DNA from: Vibrio tetraodonis
Lineage (GTDB): Bacteria > Pseudomonadota > Gammaproteobacteria > Enterobacterales > Vibrionaceae
DNA length: 64,000 bases
Direction: 5' to 3'
NCBI RefSeq assembly: GCF_003350295.1
Contig: NZ_QLYY01000007.1
Span: 124,001-188,000, forward strand
A program made the position numbers and the translations under genes. Shown piece after piece: positions 60,253-64,000 of the stretch (within the stretch, counting starts at the first letter, position 1; each line of letters opens with the position of its first letter). The notes beneath the pieces are model-generated. The model saw only the letters and a program-made list of their open reading frames with translations. It had not been told where the DNA came from and ran no database searches.

Positions 60253-62982
60253 ATGATAACTAAGCTACTGACAAAGGTAATTGGTAGTCGCAACGACCGC
60301 ACGTTACGTCGCCTTAGAAAAATTGTAAAAGAAATAAATAACTATGAACCGGGCTTTGAAGCACTTTCTGATGAAGAGCTAAAAGCAAAAACTGTTGAAT
60401 TCCGCCAGCGTCTTGAGCAAGGTGAAACTATAGATGGCCTTCTTCCTGAGGCATTTGCGACTGTGCGTGAAGCGTCAAAACGCGTATTCGGCATGCGTCA
60501 TTTTGATGTGCAGCTTATCGGCGGTATGGTGCTTAACTCAGGCCAAATTGCAGAAATGCGCACAGGTGAAGGTAAAACACTGACGGCGACACTTCCAGCC
60601 TATTTAAATGCTTTAGCTGGGAAAGGTGTTCACGTCGTGACGGTCAACGACTATCTTGCTAAGCGTGATGCTGAAACAAACCGTCCTTTGTTCGAGTTTT
60701 TGGGTATGACGGTTGGTGTCAATATACCTAACATGCCTCCTCAAGAAAAAAAACAAGCCTATCTAGCAGATATTCTTTACGGAACTAACAACGAATTTGG
60801 TTTCGATTACTTGCGTGACAATATGGCGTTTCGCTCAGAAGACAGAGTTCAACGCGAGCGCTTCTTCGCTGTTGTTGATGAAGTCGATTCCATCCTGATC
60901 GATGAAGCCCGAACTCCTTTGATCATTTCCGGCCCTGCTGAAGATAGCTCGGAATTGTATACCCGTATCAATACCTTAATTCCTCACCTTGAGAGGCAGG
61001 ATCAGGAAGACTCTGAAGAATATCGCGGTGATGGCCACTACACAGTGGATGAGAAATCAAAACAGGTGCACTTGACCGAAACTGGTCAAGAGTATGTTGA
61101 AGAGTTGATGATCAAAAATGGTTTAATGGAGGAGGGTGATACACTTTACTCGCCGACCAATATTAGTTTGCTACATCATGTTAATGCTGCCTTACGAGCG
61201 CATGTTTTGTTTGAGAAGAACGTTGATTACATAGTTAACGAAGATGGTGAAGTCGTGATTGTTGACGAACACACTGGTCGTACTATGCCCGGGCGTCGTT
61301 GGTCTGAAGGTCTTCACCAAGCTGTGGAAGCAAAAGAAGGCGTTAAAATTCAAAACGAAAACCAGACACTAGCATCGATTACTTTCCAGAATTACTTCCG
61401 TCTATACGAAAAGCTGTCCGGTATGACAGGTACCGCAGACACTGAAGCATTTGAATTTCAGTCTATCTATGGGTTGGAAACAGTCGTTATCCCAACTAAT
61501 AAGCCTATGGTTCGTAACGATATGCCAGATGTGGTGTACCGTACTGAGGCAGAAAAGTTTGCCGCTATTATTGAAGATATTAAGCAGCGAGTTGAAAAAG
61601 GCCAGCCTTCTTTGGTGGGCACTGTATCGATAGAAAAGTCAGAGCTTTTATCTAATGCACTGAAAAAAGCCAAGATCAAACACAATGTCTTGAATGCTAA
61701 GTTCCATGAGCGGGAAGCTGAAATTGTTGCAGAAGCAGGCACACCGGGTGCCGTTACCATTGCGACTAACATGGCTGGCCGTGGTACAGATATCGTGCTT
61801 GGTGGCAGCTGGCAGGCGAAAATTGATGCTTTGGATAGCCCAACTCAAGAACAGATTGAGGTGATCAAAGCAGACTGGAAAGAAGTGCACGATAAAGTGT
61901 TAGAGGCAGGTGGCCTGCATATTATTGGTACGGAGCGTCATGAATCTCGCCGTATTGATAATCAGCTGCGTGGTCGTTCTGGCCGTCAAGGTGATGCTGG
62001 TTCGTCACGTTTCTACCTTTCTATGGAAGACTCACTGCTGCGTATCTTTACTTCCGATCGTATGGCGAGCCTTATTCAAAGTGGTATGGAAGAAGGGGAA
62101 GCGATTGAGTCTAAAATGTTATCTCGCTCAATTGAGAAGGCTCAACGTAAAGTTGAGGGTCGAAACTTCGATATCCGTAAGCAGCTTCTAGAATACGACG
62201 ATGTGGCCAATGATCAGCGTAAAGTTGTTTATGAGTTGCGCGATGAACTGATGAATGTGGAAGACATCAGTGACATGATTGATCAAAACCGAGCGGATGT
62301 TATAACTGCTGTCATTGACGAATATATTCCACCTCAGTCTTTAGAAGATATGTGGGATGTCGAAGGACTACAAGAACGTCTGAAAAACGATTTTGATCTC
62401 GATGCGCCAGTCAAGCAGTGGCTTGAAGATGACGACAAGCTCTATGAAGAAGCTCTGCGTGAGAAAATCTTGGAAACATCGATTACAGTCTACAAAGAGA
62501 AAGAGACCGTAGTTGGTGAGCAGGTGCTGCGTAACTTTGAAAAATCAGTCATGCTGCAGACTCTTGATACGCTCTGGAAAGAGCACCTTGCAGCTATGGA
62601 CCACCTGCGTCAGGGAATTCACCTGCGTGGCTATGCGCAGAAAAACCCGAAACAGGAATATAAGCGTGAGTCGTTCGAGTTGTTTGAAGGTTTGTTGGAT
62701 GCACTAAAATCAGATGTGATTACCATTTTGTCTAAAGTTCGTGTTCAGCAACAAGAAGAAGTGGAGCGCATGGAAGCTCAGCGCCTAGCACAAGCTGAAG
62801 AAGCTGCGAGACGAGCTCAAGCACAGCATGCTTCAGCTGGTAACCAGCTAGCTGATGAAAGCCAAGAAGACCACTCTAATCAGCCTATGGTCCGTGAAGA
62901 GCGCAAAGTTGGACGTAATGAGCCTTGTCCTTGTGGTAGTGGCAAAAAGTACAAACAGTGCCATGGCCAGCTGAGTGGCTAA
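60253..62982 (+). CDS. secA: Preprotein translocase ATPase SecA
   Basis: SecA is the motor that pushes preproteins through SecYEG. The 909 residues have the Walker [15 protein letters not shown] (about 102-115), the DEAD-type [20 protein letters not shown] (about 205-224), the preprotein crosslinking domain, the second nucleotide-binding fold with [15 protein letters not shown] and [11 protein letters not shown], and the helical scaffold. A C-terminal zinc-binding tail, [16 protein letters not shown], contacts SecB and ribosomes. Length and domain order are standard. Confidence 0.99.
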   Translation: MITKLLTKVIGSRNDRTLRRLRKIVKEINNYEPGFEALSDEELKAKTVEFRQRLEQGETIDGLLPEAFATVREASKRVFGMRHFDVQLIGGMVLNSGQIAEMRTGEGKTLTATLPAYLNALAGKGVHVVTVNDYLAKRDAETNRPLFEFLGMTVGVNIPNMPPQEKKQAYLADILYGTNNEFGFDYLRDNMAFRSEDRVQRERFFAVVDEVDSILIDEARTPLIISGPAEDSSELYTRINTLIPHLERQDQEDSEEYRGDGHYTVDEKSKQVHLTETGQEYVEELMIKNGLMEEGDTLYSPTNISLLHHVNAALRAHVLFEKNVDYIVNEDGEVVIVDEHTGRTMPGRRWSEGLHQAVEAKEGVKIQNENQTLASITFQNYFRLYEKLSGMTGTADTEAFEFQSIYGLETVVIPTNKPMVRNDMPDVVYRTEAEKFAAIIEDIKQRVEKGQPSLVGTVSIEKSELLSNALKKAKIKHNVLNAKFHEREAEIVAEAGTPGAVTIATNMAGRGTDIVLGGSWQAKIDALDSPTQEQIEVIKADWKEVHDKVLEAGGLHIIGTERHESRRIDNQLRGRSGRQGDAGSSRFYLSMEDSLLRIFTSDRMASLIQSGMEEGEAIESKMLSRSIEKAQRKVEGRNFDIRKQLLEYDDVANDQRKVVYELRDELMNVEDISDMIDQNRADVITAVIDEYIPPQSLEDMWDVEGLQERLKNDFDLDAPVKQWLEDDDKLYEEALREKILETSITVYKEKETVVGEQVLRNFEKSVMLQTLDTLWKEHLAAMDHLRQGIHLRGYAQKNPKQEYKRESFELFEGLLDALKSDVITILSKVRVQQQEEVERMEAQRLAQAEEAARRAQAQHASAGNQLADESQEDHSNQPMVREERKVGRNEPCPCGSGKKYKQCHGQLSG

Positions 62983-63006
62983 AAATAGATAGATTTTAAA
63001 ACATCA

Positions 63007-63032
63007 AGAGTCGCATTAGCGGCTCTTTTTTT
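63007..63032 (+). terminator. Intrinsic terminator after secA
   Basis: AGAGTCGC, ATTA loop, GCGGCTCT (one G-U pair) and seven T. It lies 24 bp after the secA stop and directly before mutT, so mutT is partly insulated and may depend on readthrough or a promoter inside secA. Confidence 0.85.
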
Positions 63033-63045
63033 GAGGAAACTGATT

Positions 63046-63444
63046 GTGAAACGTATCCATATTGTCGCGGCTATCATTTTAAATGCTGAAAAAAGTGAAG
63101 TATTTATCACTAAGCGCCCACAGGAAAAACATAAGGGTGGCTTCTGGGAGTTTCCTGGGGGAAAGGTTGAAGACAAAGAAACCATAGCACAAGCCATTAA
63201 ACGTGAGTTAGATGAAGAAGTTGGTATTCAAGTGACACAACATAGCTTGTTCGAGCATTTAGAATACGACTACACAGATAAATCATTGAAGTTTGATTTT
63301 ATTCTTGTCACCGATTTTGAAAACCAACCTTTTGGCAGAGAAGGGCAGCAAGGTAAGTGGGTACCTATCACTAAGCTAAGAGACTATGAATTTCCCGAAG
63401 CAAATAGAACAATCCTTGACAGAGTGGTGGATGAATATAGCTAG
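63046..63444 (+). CDS. mutT: 8-oxo-dGTP diphosphatase MutT
   Basis: MutT removes 8-oxo-dGTP from the nucleotide pool and prevents A-to-C transversions. The 132 residues have the start MKRIHIVAAIILN and a complete Nudix box running from GGKVEDKE through RELDEEVGI (about residues 38-60), plus FWEFPGGK typical of MutT. GTG 63046 matches the E. coli start and has GAGG 9 bp upstream; an in-frame TTG at 63031 lies in the secA terminator and is unlikely. Confidence 0.94.
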   Translation: MKRIHIVAAIILNAEKSEVFITKRPQEKHKGGFWEFPGGKVEDKETIAQAIKRELDEEVGIQVTQHSLFEHLEYDYTDKSLKFDFILVTDFENQPFGREGQQGKWVPITKLRDYEFPEANRTILDRVVDEYS

Positions 63445-63572
63445 CTATAAGAGTCGTCAATCAGGAGAAAGAAGATAGTGCTTTTCAGCCAAGTAGGAAA
63501 ATTTCACTATCGAATGTATAGCCAGTCGTCTTTAATATTGGTAGTTTTAACTCAATAGCATACAAAACGTGA

Positions 63573-64000
<428 letters not shown>

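Overview
This is a 64 kb piece of a Vibrio-type gammaproteobacterial chromosome, almost entirely housekeeping genes. The assignment rests on the protein sequences (close ArcB, ParC/ParE, ZapE, NusA and FtsZ relatives), a three-gene cytochrome bc1 operon next to sspAB, moderately AT-rich DNA, and a dcw cluster with no ddl between murC and ftsQ. I see no prophage, insertion sequence, integron, CRISPR array or defence island. Nearly all genes are intact.

Layout. (1) 1-2.1 kb: the 3' part of a leftward GGDEF-EAL gene, a perfect 35-bp palindrome, a possible gene remnant, and a GNAT acetyltransferase (yhbS). (2) 2.1-9.1 kb: secG, tRNA-Leu(GAG), initiator tRNA-Met, then rimP-nusA-infB-rbfA-truB, a translation/transcription operon ending in a terminator where rpsO-pnp would normally follow. 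(3) 9.1-15.5 kb, leftward: a DUF1499 lipoprotein and the glutamate synthase operon gltB-gltD. (4) 15.5-20.2 kb: an AT-rich 0.5 kb spacer, a membrane PAS-PAS-GGDEF diguanylate cyclase and the redox sensor arcB. (5) 20.2-28.7 kb: tolC (leftward) diverging from nudF-yqiB-cpdA-yqiA-parE-parC. (6) 28.7-34.2 kb: envelope proteases degS and degQ and zapG (leftward), diverging from zapE, then rplM-rpsI. (7) 34.5-38.3 kb: petABC (cytochrome bc1) and sspA-sspB. (8) 38.4-41.7 kb, leftward: lpoA-yraN-diaA-dolP; rsmI diverges from lpoA. (9) 42.7-43.2 kb: rnpB, the RNase P RNA. (10) 43.3-59.9 kb: the dcw division and wall cluster rsmH-ftsL-ftsI-murE-murF-mraY-murD-ftsW-murG-murC-ftsQ-ftsA-ftsZ, then lpxC. 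(11) 60.2-64 kb: secA, mutT and the start of dapB.

How the genes work together. The dcw cluster makes lipid II (MurC-MurF, MraY, MurG) and the septal machine that uses it (FtsL, Q, I, W, A, Z). LpoA activates the PBP1A synthase, DolP and ZapG/ZapE act in the envelope or at the divisome, LpxC commits to lipid A, SecA and SecG export envelope proteins, and DegS/DegQ monitor and clean the periplasm. ParE/ParC resolve sister chromosomes and DiaA acts at initiation. The bc1 complex and ArcB tie this to respiratory state.

The least ordinary signals are in the control DNA. Three near-identical 23-bp, partly palindromic elements lie between ftsZ and lpxC, the last one containing the lpxC -35 box. 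Others are tandem terminators upstream of rimP, a hairpin at the start of the predicted ftsQAZ transcript, an 18-bp palindrome just upstream of secA, a sigma-E-like promoter for degQ, and the 35-bp palindrome near the left end. Three departures from the usual gene order also stand out: no glmM before secG, no rpsO-pnp after truB, and no mraZ before rsmH. No clearly new multi-gene system was found.
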